The notes beneath the pieces were generated by a model. The model was given only the letters and a program-made list of their open reading frames with translations, was not told the DNA's origin and ran no database searches. Source: Planctomycetota bacterium (lineage in GTDB: Bacteria > Planctomycetota > Brocadiia > JAJRTI01). From it: DNA of 19,387 nucleotides. Numbering within the stretch: the stretch's first letter is position 1; each line of letters starts with the position of its first letter. The stretch is taken from positions 1 through 19,387 of the forward strand of contig JAJRTI010000073.1 of the NCBI GenBank assembly GCA_024278415.1, in the 5' to 3' direction. Shown one piece after another: positions 1 to 7,808 of this stretch. The position numbers and the translations under genes are program-made.

Positions 1-2
1 GC

Positions 3-590
3 GCCTGTACGGACGTGTCGGCTGGACATTTGGCGGACGCGATGCGCGTGTGCGAGCGGATCCTCGCGGTCTGCCCGGACCACGAGGACGCGCAGGCGAT
101 GTGGGACCAGGTCCAGAGCCGCCACGACCGGGCCGCGCAATTGTATGGGGCCATCGAGCGCGGCCTGCAAGGCCAGACCGGCCTGGACGAGTTGGCGAGC
201 TTGCTGGCCGAGGCCGTGGACACGTACCCCGATCATCCGCTTGCCCATGCTGTCCAAGTGCGCATGGCAGCGAAGGCAAGGGAGTACAGACAGTACATGG
301 ACGAGGGCATGGCCTCCGCGGGCCGGGGCGACTGGGATGGAGCCCGGACCTGCTTCGAATCCGCCGCCAGGCTTAACGCGGGGGCCGCGCACGCGGACCG
401 GCCGGTGCGTTTCGTCGACCAAGTGCTAACCACGCGCCTGGAGGCCCGGCAGCGCATCGACACCGCAATCGCGGCCGGGAACGGGGACCGGGCCATGGCG
501 CTCGCCCAGCGCCTCGACGAGTTTCTGGAGGAGATGCGCCAATCCGTTTCCGCACCCGACTGGAGCCCACCCCATGACCACAACCCTTGA
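3..590 (+). CDS. TPR-like helical repeat protein, 5' partial
   Basis: The frame is open from the window edge, so the true start is probably upstream. A GTG at 15 is the first possible start inside the window, but no ribosome site supports it. The first visible segment fits a tetratricopeptide pattern (small residues, Ala/Tyr spacing, a Pro-Asp turn at each helix-pair boundary), followed by two more TPR-like helix pairs around residues 60-80 and 100-120. TPR proteins are protein-binding scaffolds, and no catalytic motif is visible. Its last 17 bases overlap the next gene, which points to translational coupling with the sigma-like, beta-rich and protease genes that follow. The TPR call rests on pattern only. 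Confidence 0.7.
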   Translation, partial: ACTDVSAGHLADAMRVCERILAVCPDHEDAQAMWDQVQSRHDRAAQLYGAIERGLQGQTGLDELASLLAEAVDTYPDHPLAHAVQVRMAAKAREYRQYMDEGMASAGRGDWDGARTCFESAARLNAGAAHADRPVRFVDQVLTTRLEARQRIDTAIAAGNGDRAMALAQRLDEFLEEMRQSVSAPDWSPPHDHNP

Positions 591-1716
591 GCCCAGGAAG
601 ACGACTCCTGCTGGTCAGGACAGGAACGGCTACGCGCGCCTGTCCCTGGTCGAACTCGCGGCTCGCATCGCCAATTGCGGGGATCGAGACGCGCTGCGCG
701 AACTCCACGACGAGCGCGCGTTGTTTCGCATCGCAGACAGCCGGCCCCTGCGGCTCGCCGCATTTGTGGACGGGCTGTGCCGTCGCCGCGCGAGGACAGA
801 ATCCCGCCAGGCCCTGCTGGACCGGGCGTACGACCTGACTATCGACAAATTCACGCACCTGCCGGCGGGCCAGGCAGGGACGCGGCCCGAGGGTCCCGAT
901 TGCCGCTGTTACTTCCGGTGCTTCCTCCGTCAATGCCGGCGATGGCACGGCGAGCACCCCCGCGCCCATCCGCTGCAGGCGGAGGCCGCGGCGAGGGGCA
1001 TTCTCACTCGATTGGTCGTTCGGCACTTCCGGCTGTCCTGTGCCGAGGCCAACCGATGCGTCAACCCGGCGCGCACCCGCTACGTCTGGCGCGTGAACGG
1101 CGGCGCGATATCCCTGTGGATGCCGGCGCACCTGGCTGGGGCGCAACGAGGCGCTTGGCTGGCCGCGCACGTGGACGAGCCCGATCCCCGTCGCGTGAAC
1201 GAACGTGTGCGCGTTCAAGAGATCGTGGACCGCAGCTTCGGCCACATGCGTCACCTGCCGCTCGACGAACGCGACGACGCCTTGCTGGTGGCCGCGGACA
1301 CCGGTCCCCCGATCGAGGACGACGTCTTCGCCCACGGCTTGGCATCGGTGGTCGCCCACGAGAAGGCCAATACGCTCGACCGGCAGCGTCCCGCGATTCG
1401 GAGCCTGGGGCCAGGCGCCGTGCACCAACTCGTGCTGCGGATTCTTGGAGACTTGGAGGACGGCTGCTACGAGGAGAAGGCCGTCGCGGCGCAGTTCGGG
1501 CTCAGCCCCGCGACCCTGAGCCGGTTTGCCGGCAGCCGCTGGCGTCTGGGTCCCGCGCGCCGGCCGCCCGACCTGTGGCTCAACGTGGCCCAGACGCTCG
1601 CCCTGCACGAGACGTTCGTCGACGCGGCGCGGGAGGCAGGCGTTTGGGACAACGTGGAGACACTGCTCGCGGAACATCCAACGCACTCGCTGGCGGAGGT
1701 AGACCATGAGCGATGA
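574..1716 (+). CDS. Unknown protein with C-terminal sigma-region-4-like HTH
   Basis: 380 residues, starting at the ATG that overlaps the end of the TPR gene. Near residues 300-325 is a helix-turn-helix stretch (EEKAVAAQFGLSPATLSRF) of the kind seen in sigma region 4 and related DNA-binding domains. The N-terminal half has an alpha-helical, Arg- and Cys-rich stretch with some resemblance to the start of ECF sigma factors, but I cannot identify a clear region 2. The middle holds a compact tryptophan-containing segment (about 165-185) that looks like a separate fold. Likely role: DNA-binding or transcriptional regulator of this operon. It ends with an 11-base overlap into the next gene, again suggesting coupled translation. 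Family assignment is tentative. Confidence 0.75.
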   Translation: MTTTLEPRKTTPAGQDRNGYARLSLVELAARIANCGDRDALRELHDERALFRIADSRPLRLAAFVDGLCRRRARTESRQALLDRAYDLTIDKFTHLPAGQAGTRPEGPDCRCYFRCFLRQCRRWHGEHPRAHPLQAEAAARGILTRLVVRHFRLSCAEANRCVNPARTRYVWRVNGGAISLWMPAHLAGAQRGAWLAAHVDEPDPRRVNERVRVQEIVDRSFGHMRHLPLDERDDALLVAADTGPPIEDDVFAHGLASVVAHEKANTLDRQRPAIRSLGPGAVHQLVLRILGDLEDGCYEEKAVAAQFGLSPATLSRFAGSRWRLGPARRPPDLWLNVAQTLALHETFVDAAREAGVWDNVETLLAEHPTHSLAEVDHER

Positions 1717-2269
1717 CCTGTTCTTCATCCCTCTCCTCGCGGCCGCGCTGGAGCGACACGACACGCGCGGCGCTATTGCGGCGGCCCTGCAAGAGATCCA
1801 GAGGGACGCGTCCGCGCCGGCATCCCAACAGGGATACCGGCAGTTCCTTCAGTTCATGGCCGCGGCCCGCGACGCGGAGCAAAACGGAGACGCGGAACGG
1901 CTCCACAATCGCGTAGACCGCATTGGGTCCATGGAGCTGCACGTGGTGCGGGAGGGCATCGTGGTTGGCCGAGGCCGGCTGGGGTCTCAGCGCCGCGCCT
2001 GCACGATCGAGGGCATTGTCCCCGGCCGATACGGCCTGCGGACGGACTCGGGACGGATCCTCTGGGAAGGACACATCGCGGCCGAACAGGTGCTGTGGAG
2101 CCAGGCATACCCCCGGCAGGCGCTGAGGGCGGCCGCCGATACGGGCCAGCCGGAAATGGCTCCTACTCGTACGGTCTCAGTGCCGCAGGCCGGCCTCGTC
2201 ATCCAGACGCACGCGGGCATCGAGGCCGGCTCCGTGACGATCGCGCTCTGTTTTGAGGAGACGACATGA
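1706..2269 (+). CDS. Small beta-rich hypothetical protein
   Basis: 187 residues. The start ATG lies inside the end of the preceding gene (ATGAGCGATGA junction). Residues 1-65 look helical. From about 70 to the end the chain is rich in alternating hydrophobic residues with a GRYGLRTDSGRILWEG turn motif and a closing strand pair, suggesting a beta-sandwich. There is no signal peptide or membrane segment, so it should be cytoplasmic. My impression is that such proteins travel with sigma-like regulators in large-genome bacteria, but I cannot name a family. Its TGA overlaps the start of the protease gene by four bases (ATGA), so the two are almost certainly co-translated. Function unknown. Confidence 0.8.
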   Translation: MSDDLFFIPLLAAALERHDTRGAIAAALQEIQRDASAPASQQGYRQFLQFMAAARDAEQNGDAERLHNRVDRIGSMELHVVREGIVVGRGRLGSQRRACTIEGIVPGRYGLRTDSGRILWEGHIAAEQVLWSQAYPRQALRAAADTGQPEMAPTRTVSVPQAGLVIQTHAGIEAGSVTIALCFEETT

Positions 2270-3663
2270 CGGACCCGGACCAAGCCATCGGCCGGGCCAA
2301 GACCGTGCTGGTCTTCGGATCGGGCCCCATGGCCCGCGCCGTCGTATCGTCCGTGGTCGTGAAGCACCGGCCACGACGACCGCGGCGGCGAATGCGGTTC
2401 CGCGGGCGAGTGGCGTTCGCGCCGGTCGCTCGGGCCCACCTGCAGGACACCTTGCTGCCGGCCGTGGACTCGGTGGCTGCCGCGCTCGGCGTCAAGCGCG
2501 CCGGCTTCGACCTGTCCGTGGTGAATGTGGGCGCCGCGGCGAGCCGGGACGCCGGCTTCGCGATCGCCGGCTTCTCGGCCGACGCGCCGCTGTTCCTGGC
2601 CATGCTGTCGGCCGCGCTGAAGATGCCGGTGCGGCAAGACGTGGTCGCCACCGGCCACGTCGCGTCCGAGGACGGAGATCTGCGGCCGGTGAGCAGCCTC
2701 CCCGCCAAGCTGGCCGCGGCCGCAGAGGATCAGGGCATCCGAACGTTCGTCGCGCCGTGCCTGGATTCGGACGCGTCGTTGCGGGAGCTTTCCCCAAGCG
2801 AACTGGAGTCCGCCAGAGAAGCCATCGCTCAGGCCAAGGGACGGGTCGAGGTCGTGTGCGCGTCCGGCGTGCATGAACTGGCGCGCGCCTGTCTGACCGA
2901 CGAAGGCATTGTGCGCGCCGCGCTACAGATCGGGTTCTATGAGGGCGAATTGTCCGAGGCCGACGAGGCCAAGCCCATCGCCCGGCTGGCGCGATGGCTC
3001 GCGCAGGACAATGAGTCCAGGTACTGGCGCGTCATGGAGGCCGCGTTGCTGAATGGACGCACGGCGCTCGCAGCAGACCTGCTCCGGCATCGCATCCGCA
3101 ACCAAACTTCGCGCAAGCAGTACCCCGCCGCGTTCGGCCAGCGTCTCCACGACCTGCTCGCGTCGGTTCCCCGTCCAGTGCGACAACTCAAGATCGAGTT
3201 CCCCTTGGTCCCGGTGGGCGTGTGCCTGCAACTGAGCCGTCACATGGCCGCGGCTGATCAGGCAGACCTGCAACTGCTGTTAGACGCGGTGGCAGGCCGG
3301 CGCGTCCTGGACCAGTCTGCGGGCAAGTCCGGCCTCGAAGGCCGCGCCGGCAACCAGGAAGATGACGCCGCCGGCGGCCCTGCTGAAGCCGTCCTGAACG
3401 CCGTGCTTGACGAGGTCCGTCCAGATGCGCTCGCTAGAAACGTGGGCATGCCCATCGATCAAGCCCGCGCCGGGTACGTTCTGCGCGACGTGACGCTGGA
3501 CTCGTACGACGCGTTCCTCCAGATCGTGCAGGCCTTCTACCGGTCGCTGTTGCGCCACGCTGGGCTGTCCAGCCTCTGCGCGGCCCCCCGCCAGGCCGGC
3601 GACGAAGCCATGGCTCTGCTGGGCCGCGCATTCCAGGACACCGGCGGCTTGGACGCGGCCTAG
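2266..3663 (+). CDS. Lon/S16-like Ser-Lys protease fused to an interrupted F domain
   Basis: 465 residues up to a TAG at 3661-3663. Residues about 60-165 match the proteolytic domain of Lon (peptidase S16). The GFSAD segment places Ser104 where Lon has its catalytic serine (GPSAG), and the PVSSLPAK segment places Lys148 where Lon has its catalytic lysine. The spacing of 44 is close to the 43 in E. coli Lon. No AAA+ ATPase domain is present, so it resembles ATP-independent Lon-like proteases. After an acidic, glycine-rich linker (about 340-365) the last ~100 residues are the N-terminal half of the F domain also found at 3984, 4573 and 7795. The C-terminal half follows in the same frame after the TAG. 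The ATG overlaps the previous stop. Confidence 0.8.
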   Translation: MTDPDQAIGRAKTVLVFGSGPMARAVVSSVVVKHRPRRPRRRMRFRGRVAFAPVARAHLQDTLLPAVDSVAAALGVKRAGFDLSVVNVGAAASRDAGFAIAGFSADAPLFLAMLSAALKMPVRQDVVATGHVASEDGDLRPVSSLPAKLAAAAEDQGIRTFVAPCLDSDASLRELSPSELESAREAIAQAKGRVEVVCASGVHELARACLTDEGIVRAALQIGFYEGELSEADEAKPIARLARWLAQDNESRYWRVMEAALLNGRTALAADLLRHRIRNQTSRKQYPAAFGQRLHDLLASVPRPVRQLKIEFPLVPVGVCLQLSRHMAAADQADLQLLLDAVAGRRVLDQSAGKSGLEGRAGNQEDDAAGGPAEAVLNAVLDEVRPDALARNVGMPIDQARAGYVLRDVTLDSYDAFLQIVQAFYRSLLRHAGLSSLCAAPRQAGDEAMALLGRAFQDTGGLDAA

Positions 3664-3963
3664 GCTGAGGCCCGGCTCGGCGCGAACGGAGGCATGCGGT
3701 ACGTGCTGGACCTGATGACTGAGCAGTTCAAGACCGAGCAGCAGGCCAAGCGCGTCAGCCGCGCGTTCAAGGCCGCGCTCGACCCCCTGGACTGGGACGC
3801 GCGCGTCGCGTTCATGGCCGCGTTCATTCGACGCATGGGCGACCACCTGCCTCCCGAGATTCGCGAACAGCCTCCTCAACGGTTTGCACGCCACTACGAA
3901 CAGATTCTCAGAACGTACGTGCAGTCGCTCGACCGCGTCAAGCAACTGCTCAATAGGCTCTGA
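3664..3963 (+). CDS. C-terminal half of the protease-fused F domain, after in-frame TAG
   Basis: This is the same reading frame as the protease gene, continuing past TAG 3661-3663 with no frame change. The first ATG is at 3694 (89 residues), but homology to the F proteins begins before it: AEARLGANGGMRYVL here lines up without gaps with NDAHDGTNGGMRVVL in the 3984 gene. The GGAGG before ATG 3694 is only one base away, too close to be a good ribosome site. So this is more likely the tail of a 565-residue protein, either read through or orphaned by a nonsense mutation, than an independent gene. It ends in TGA at the same relative place as its paralog. Conserved features include DPLDWD and a C-terminal YVQSL helix. 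Confidence 0.6.
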   Translation, partial: AEARLGANGGMRYVLDLMTEQFKTEQQAKRVSRAFKAALDPLDWDARVAFMAAFIRRMGDHLPPEIREQPPQRFARHYEQILRTYVQSLDRVKQLLNRL

Positions 3964-3983
3964 CATCAGAAGGAGAAACGACC

Positions 3984-4562
3984 ATGGCCAGGATCGACAG
4001 CCTATTGGCCGAACTGGACGAGCGCCACATCGCTCAACGCGTGGCCCTTCGGCACGACGAGGCACGCATGCGCTTTCCGCTCCAACGTAACACGGTGGAC
4101 ACGTTCGACGAGTTCAGCCGACTTATATCGGACTACTGCTCGTCCCACCTGCAGGCCGTGCTAAATGGAGCGGTCCTGCCCCGCGTGGAGGCCGCGAGCG
4201 AAGCCAAGGAACTCTTGGAGCAAGAGTACCGTAGGAAGGGCGGCGACATCGTGGCCGCGTTCAACGACGCCCATGACGGCACCAACGGCGGCATGCGCGT
4301 CGTGCTGGACGTCATCGCCGAAGGCTTGAAGGCGCGATCCGTCGAACGCCACATTCGCGATGTGTTCGACCGGCACGTGGCTCCCAATGATTGGGACACC
4401 AAGGTCGAGATCATTCGGCAGTTCATCGCTCAGTGCGGGGCCAACATGGCGTCCTCAATCCGCCCGGATCAGCCCGAGCGGTACGCGCACGACTACCGGG
4501 AGTTGATCGAGTCCTACGTCGAATCGCTTCGCCGCACGTCCTCCGTCTTCAGACGTCTGTAG
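3984..4562 (+). CDS. F-domain protein 2 (unknown function)
   Basis: 192 residues, with a good ribosome site (AAGGAG about 8 bases before the ATG). Entirely F domain, predicted mostly helical, with no catalytic motif or membrane segment. The N-terminal half carries a DTFDEFSRLI-type segment matching DSYDAFLQIV in the protease fusion. The C-terminal half has NGGMRVVLD, APNDWDTKVEIIRQFI and a final YVESLRR helix. It is the closest relative of the protease-fused copy, from which it differs mainly by lacking the stop. It ends in TAG, aligned with the TGA of that copy, so TAG is a genuine stop here. Eleven bases separate it from the next F gene. No function can be assigned. Confidence 0.85.
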   Translation: MARIDSLLAELDERHIAQRVALRHDEARMRFPLQRNTVDTFDEFSRLISDYCSSHLQAVLNGAVLPRVEAASEAKELLEQEYRRKGGDIVAAFNDAHDGTNGGMRVVLDVIAEGLKARSVERHIRDVFDRHVAPNDWDTKVEIIRQFIAQCGANMASSIRPDQPERYAHDYRELIESYVESLRRTSSVFRRL

Positions 4563-4572
4563 GAGACGAATC

Positions 4573-5163
4573 ATGTCCACCAAGCTCGAACAGTTGCTGG
4601 AGAGCATCTCTCACGAACGGACGCTGGACGACGTGAGCCGGCTCACCGATGACGCTCTCAACGCGCTGCCGATCCGGGACGCCCAAATCACAGACTGGGA
4701 GGCCTTCCGGCGCGCCCTGATCCAGTGCATGCAACACGTGGAGGACAGCGTCCTTCGAAGAACGCCTGTAGGGGCGACCCGACGCGCGGACCTGGATTTC
4801 GAGTGGGGACGGTGCTGCCACGTGCTCACCCAACTCTATGGCCCCAACGGCGAGAAGGCCGCGTTCGAGAGGGCGCGCACCGGCAACGAGGGAGGCCTGC
4901 GCCAGGTGATTAGGGACTTCGCACGAAGGACGGCCGAAGACACGGCGCAGAACGAGATTCGGGCCAAGGTCGGCAACTGGTGGCTCGAACTCTCCGTGGA
5001 CGAGCAGCTGGCGGTCGCGGACGAGTACCTGCGCAGATTTGGGCATCTGTTGCCTTCGGAACTCACCGAAAGGAGCGCCGCGCGCATCCGAGCGAACATG
5101 CCCCAGGTGCTCGAGCAACACCCGCGGCTCATGCAGCCGCTCGCGCGAGTGGGCAGGGGCTGA
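4573..5163 (+). CDS. F-domain protein 3 (diverged, unknown function)
   Basis: 196 residues, with AGGAGA about 7 bases before the ATG. Clearly related to the 3984 product but more diverged. The best-preserved stretch is AAFERARTGNEGGLRQVI, gapless against AAFNDAHDGTNGGMRVVL. The N-terminal ITDWEAFRRALIQ segment and a C-terminal SELTERSAARIRANMPQ stretch keep the pattern of helix boundaries, but the DW of the N-D-W motif is lost. Helical throughout and probably cytoplasmic. Tandem position after another F gene suggests duplication followed by divergence. It ends with TGA, and a 125-base gap with a repeat then precedes the ATPase genes. Confidence 0.8.
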   Translation: MSTKLEQLLESISHERTLDDVSRLTDDALNALPIRDAQITDWEAFRRALIQCMQHVEDSVLRRTPVGATRRADLDFEWGRCCHVLTQLYGPNGEKAAFERARTGNEGGLRQVIRDFARRTAEDTAQNEIRAKVGNWWLELSVDEQLAVADEYLRRFGHLLPSELTERSAARIRANMPQVLEQHPRLMQPLARVGRG

Positions 5164-5220
5164 GCGTCATCGCGCGGAGTAACGTACGGGCTCTGCGACG
5201 ACGATGGTGTTTCTAAAACC

Positions 5221-5250
5221 GAGCTGAAATCCCAAGGCCCGTTCGCCCGC
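5221..5250 (+). repeat. Leader repeat copy A (upstream of split ATPase)
   Basis: Thirty bases that align without gaps to 8419-8448. Both copies share CTGAAA near the left end and CCGTTCGCCCGC at the right end. The gap 5164-5288 that contains it has no gene and no obvious promoter. A ribosome site (GGAGG) follows at 5279-5283, ahead of the ATG at 5289. Confidence 0.55.
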
Positions 5251-5288
5251 GGCGTACCGGTGGAAGTCCATGACCTGTGGAGGCCCAC

Positions 5289-5843
5289 ATGTCCATCGAA
5301 CAAGCGCTCATCGCCAAAGCCCATCCCTACATGCTCGCCGAAAAGGCTCGCGCCGTGCTGCGGCAGGAGACGAGCAAGGGCTGCACCCCCTACATAGGCC
5401 CCAAGCCAACCGCGCTGGAGCCGGCGTACGAGCCGCTGTCTGACCCCAGGGACGCGCTCCCAGGAGCCGACCTGTCCGCGGTCGTACTGGCGTCTCCACT
5501 GCCCCGGGACGAACTGGTGCGGCTTCGAGTCTGGCTCTCGCCCAACCAGGTTTGCGACTGGCGCCGGTCCGAGCTGTTCCTCAAACAGCTCTCCAGGGTC
5601 CGACACCGCGTTGCGTTCGAGATCGTGGGCAACCGCGAAGACATCGCGTTCCATCTCCTTCTGGCTCGACGCGACCTGCCCACGATCCGCACTGCGTTCG
5701 ACGGGCAGTTCGAGCTGTGTGAGATGACGGAGATCAAGCGCGATCCCTTGAGTCGCTTCTCGGAGAGAACGTGGAGCCGCGCACGGTTCAGAGACGTGTT
5801 CCCGCCTCCGCCATACTCCCACCTCCTCACTCGGCCTACCTAA
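5289..5843 (+). CDS. N-terminal part of a conjugation-type ATPase (split by TAA)
   Basis: 184 residues from ATG 5289, chosen over the GTG at 5277 because GGAGG lies 5 bases before it. The segment FEIVGNREDIAFHLLLARRD followed by a strand-helix ending in FELCEMTEI is the pattern found at the N-terminus of VirD4/HerA-like ATPases of integrative elements, ahead of the motor domain. The frame stops at TAA 5841-5843, but the same frame stays open after it and continues straight into the next gene, where the expected second half of this N-terminal region is found. So this is best read as the front part of one ATPase of about 838 residues. Alternative: a genuinely separate accessory subunit. Confidence 0.65.
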   Translation: MSIEQALIAKAHPYMLAEKARAVLRQETSKGCTPYIGPKPTALEPAYEPLSDPRDALPGADLSAVVLASPLPRDELVRLRVWLSPNQVCDWRRSELFLKQLSRVRHRVAFEIVGNREDIAFHLLLARRDLPTIRTAFDGQFELCEMTEIKRDPLSRFSERTWSRARFRDVFPPPPYSHLLTRPT

Positions 5844-5882
5844 CTGCATCGATCGCCCTTTGCCACGGTCATCGCCGCGCTC

Positions 5883-7808
5883 ATGACCGTACCAGAGTCT
5901 GCGCTCGGTTTCTATCAGGCCCTGTTCGCCCCCACGCCGCCGGACCATGACTGGCACCGAAACGTGCGCGCACTGCTGGACTTGGAGTTCTCGATCAAGC
6001 TGGCTGCAGGCCTGCCCAGCGCGTACCGCTACGCGCAGCAGATGCCCTCAGGCGACCTCAAGCAGATGGCCATGGACACGGAGGAGAAGGCGCACAGCGA
6101 CAAGCCGTTCTTCTTCGCCGCACTGCGGCTGGGCGTCGTGAACGGCCGAGAGCAGGCAGACACGCTCATGCAGTCTCTCGCGGCCGGGGCCGGTCTTCTG
6201 CAGCACGGAGGTCGGCCCATGAACTGCCTCACGGAACATGACTATGCCGAGCATCTGCCGGCCGCGGTGACACGGGATCTGTTCGCGCAAGGCCTCACGT
6301 ACCGCCCCGGCTTCCTCGTGAATTCATGGGAGCTGACCAGCCTCGTGCACCTGCCTCCCTCGGACATCATCGATCCGAGGCGGCAGGCTGTGGCTGTCTT
6401 GGAGACACTTCCCCCGGAGGGATCGCTATCTCGTGGCACCCCGATCGGCCAATGTCTGTACGCAGGCATGTGGCGATCCGTCTGCATTCCCTCGGACATG
6501 AGATCCAAGCACGTTCACCTTATCGGCCGGCCCGGCATGGGCAAGTCCACCGTCATCGAACACATGGTCCTCCACGACGTGGGACGGGGCGAGGGCGTGG
6601 CCGTGCTGGACCCACATGGGCAGATGGTGCAGCGCTTGCTCGGCCTGCTGCCCGAATCCTGCGCGGACCGCGTCATCTATGTTGACTTCAGCGACCGGGA
6701 GTGGGTGCCCATCTGGAACCCCCTGATCCCCGGGCCCGGCACGCCCATCGGCCGCGTGGCCGAGGACCTCGTGGGAGCGTTCAAGAGCTTCGTCACCGGG
6801 TGGGGCGACCGGCTCGAACACATGCTGCGGCACGCGATCTTCGGGCTCATGCACCTGCCCCAGGCCAGCCTGCTCGACGTGGCCAACCTCCTGCGTTGCC
6901 AGTCGGCAGAGAGCGAACGCCTTCGGCCGCTCGTGATCGAAGCCATGGACAACCCGCTGGCCAAAGCCTTCTGGCAGGAGGATTTCGCCAAGTACAGATC
7001 CGCCGACATCACGCCGGCACAACACAAGCTTGGCAAACTGGTGACCACCGCGGGCTCAGTGGCCCTGATGCTGTCTCAGAGCGATTCGGCGTTCAATCTG
7101 CGGGACGTCATGGAGACGGGCCGCATTCTGCTGCTGGATCTATCCAACCTGGGGGCCGAGGTGCAGGAAATCCTGGGCTGCTTCCTCATGTCCCTGCTGC
7201 ACCTGACCGCGGTGAGCCGGCAGCGAGACGCCGAGGGGGCGCTGAAGCCGTTCCACATCTACTGTGACGAGGCGCACAAGTTCCTCACCGACGCGATGGA
7301 GAACACGATCGCGGAGACGCGGAAGTTCGGCGTGTCGCTCACGCTCGCGCACCAGTACATGGCTCAGTTCAACACGCGCAAGGCCGGAGCCCTGTCCACG
7401 GTCGGCTCCACCGTCATCTTCAACGTGGACACTCGGGACGCGCAGTACCTCAAGAAGGACCTGCAGGGCCTGGCGGACATGGATGACATCATCACGCTCG
7501 ACGTGGGCCAGGCCCTCGCACGAATCGGCAACCAGGTCGTGAGGCTGAACACACACAAGCCCCTGGACATCGAGCCGAACAACGCCCGTGACCTGTTTAT
7601 CGCTCAGTCACGGGAGCGGTACCACAAGCCTGCAGATCAGATGCGCCAAGCCCTTCAACATCGAGGGGACCAACGATCTCCCAGGCCGAATGCGGAGGCG
7701 GTGCTCACTGTTCTGATGGACGAAGGAGGAGACCAGACAGGGCGCAATGCTAACCACACGACACCGCAGGACGTGCGCCAGGCCGACTTCACCTATGACG
7801 AGTTCTGA
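5883..7808 (+). CDS. VirD4/HerA-like DNA-translocase ATPase, main part
   Basis: 641 residues from ATG 5883. Walker A is GRPGMGKS (215-222), and Walker B is FHIYCDEAHKF with Asp462-Glu463. Downstream, TRKFGVSLTLAHQ is the sensor-like strand typical of type IV secretion coupling and HerA-type ATPases. No transmembrane helices are apparent, unlike classical VirD4, so it may work in the cytoplasm or dock on a membrane partner. Likely role: pumping DNA during transfer or segregation of the element. The ATG has no ribosome site, and ATPase-like sequence (FATVIAAL) lies before it in the same frame, reaching back to the TAA at 5841. The true protein may therefore begin at 5289. The end overlaps the fourth F gene by 14 bases. 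Confidence 0.85.
   Translation: MTVPESALGFYQALFAPTPPDHDWHRNVRALLDLEFSIKLAAGLPSAYRYAQQMPSGDLKQMAMDTEEKAHSDKPFFFAALRLGVVNGREQADTLMQSLAAGAGLLQHGGRPMNCLTEHDYAEHLPAAVTRDLFAQGLTYRPGFLVNSWELTSLVHLPPSDIIDPRRQAVAVLETLPPEGSLSRGTPIGQCLYAGMWRSVCIPSDMRSKHVHLIGRPGMGKSTVIEHMVLHDVGRGEGVAVLDPHGQMVQRLLGLLPESCADRVIYVDFSDREWVPIWNPLIPGPGTPIGRVAEDLVGAFKSFVTGWGDRLEHMLRHAIFGLMHLPQASLLDVANLLRCQSAESERLRPLVIEAMDNPLAKAFWQEDFAKYRSADITPAQHKLGKLVTTAGSVALMLSQSDSAFNLRDVMETGRILLLDLSNLGAEVQEILGCFLMSLLHLTAVSRQRDAEGALKPFHIYCDEAHKFLTDAMENTIAETRKFGVSLTLAHQYMAQFNTRKAGALSTVGSTVIFNVDTRDAQYLKKDLQGLADMDDIITLDVGQALARIGNQVVRLNTHKPLDIEPNNARDLFIAQSRERYHKPADQMRQALQHRGDQRSPRPNAEAVLTVLMDEGGDQTGRNANHTTPQDVRQADFTYDEF

Noticed and set aside
373..1764. 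463-residue open frame on the minus strand
   Set aside because: Antisense shadow of the 574-1716 gene in GC-rich DNA; no recognisable domain and incompatible with the overlapping, co-directional + genes.
3661..5843. Global reassignment of TAG or TAA as sense codons
   Set aside because: TAG ends the 3984 gene exactly where its paralog has TGA, and TAA ends the primase gene sensibly, so both act as normal stops; only local readthrough or mutation remains plausible.
4836..5957. 373-residue minus-strand open frame
   Set aside because: Crosses the ends of three + genes and the spacer with the repeat; no domain or ribosome site.
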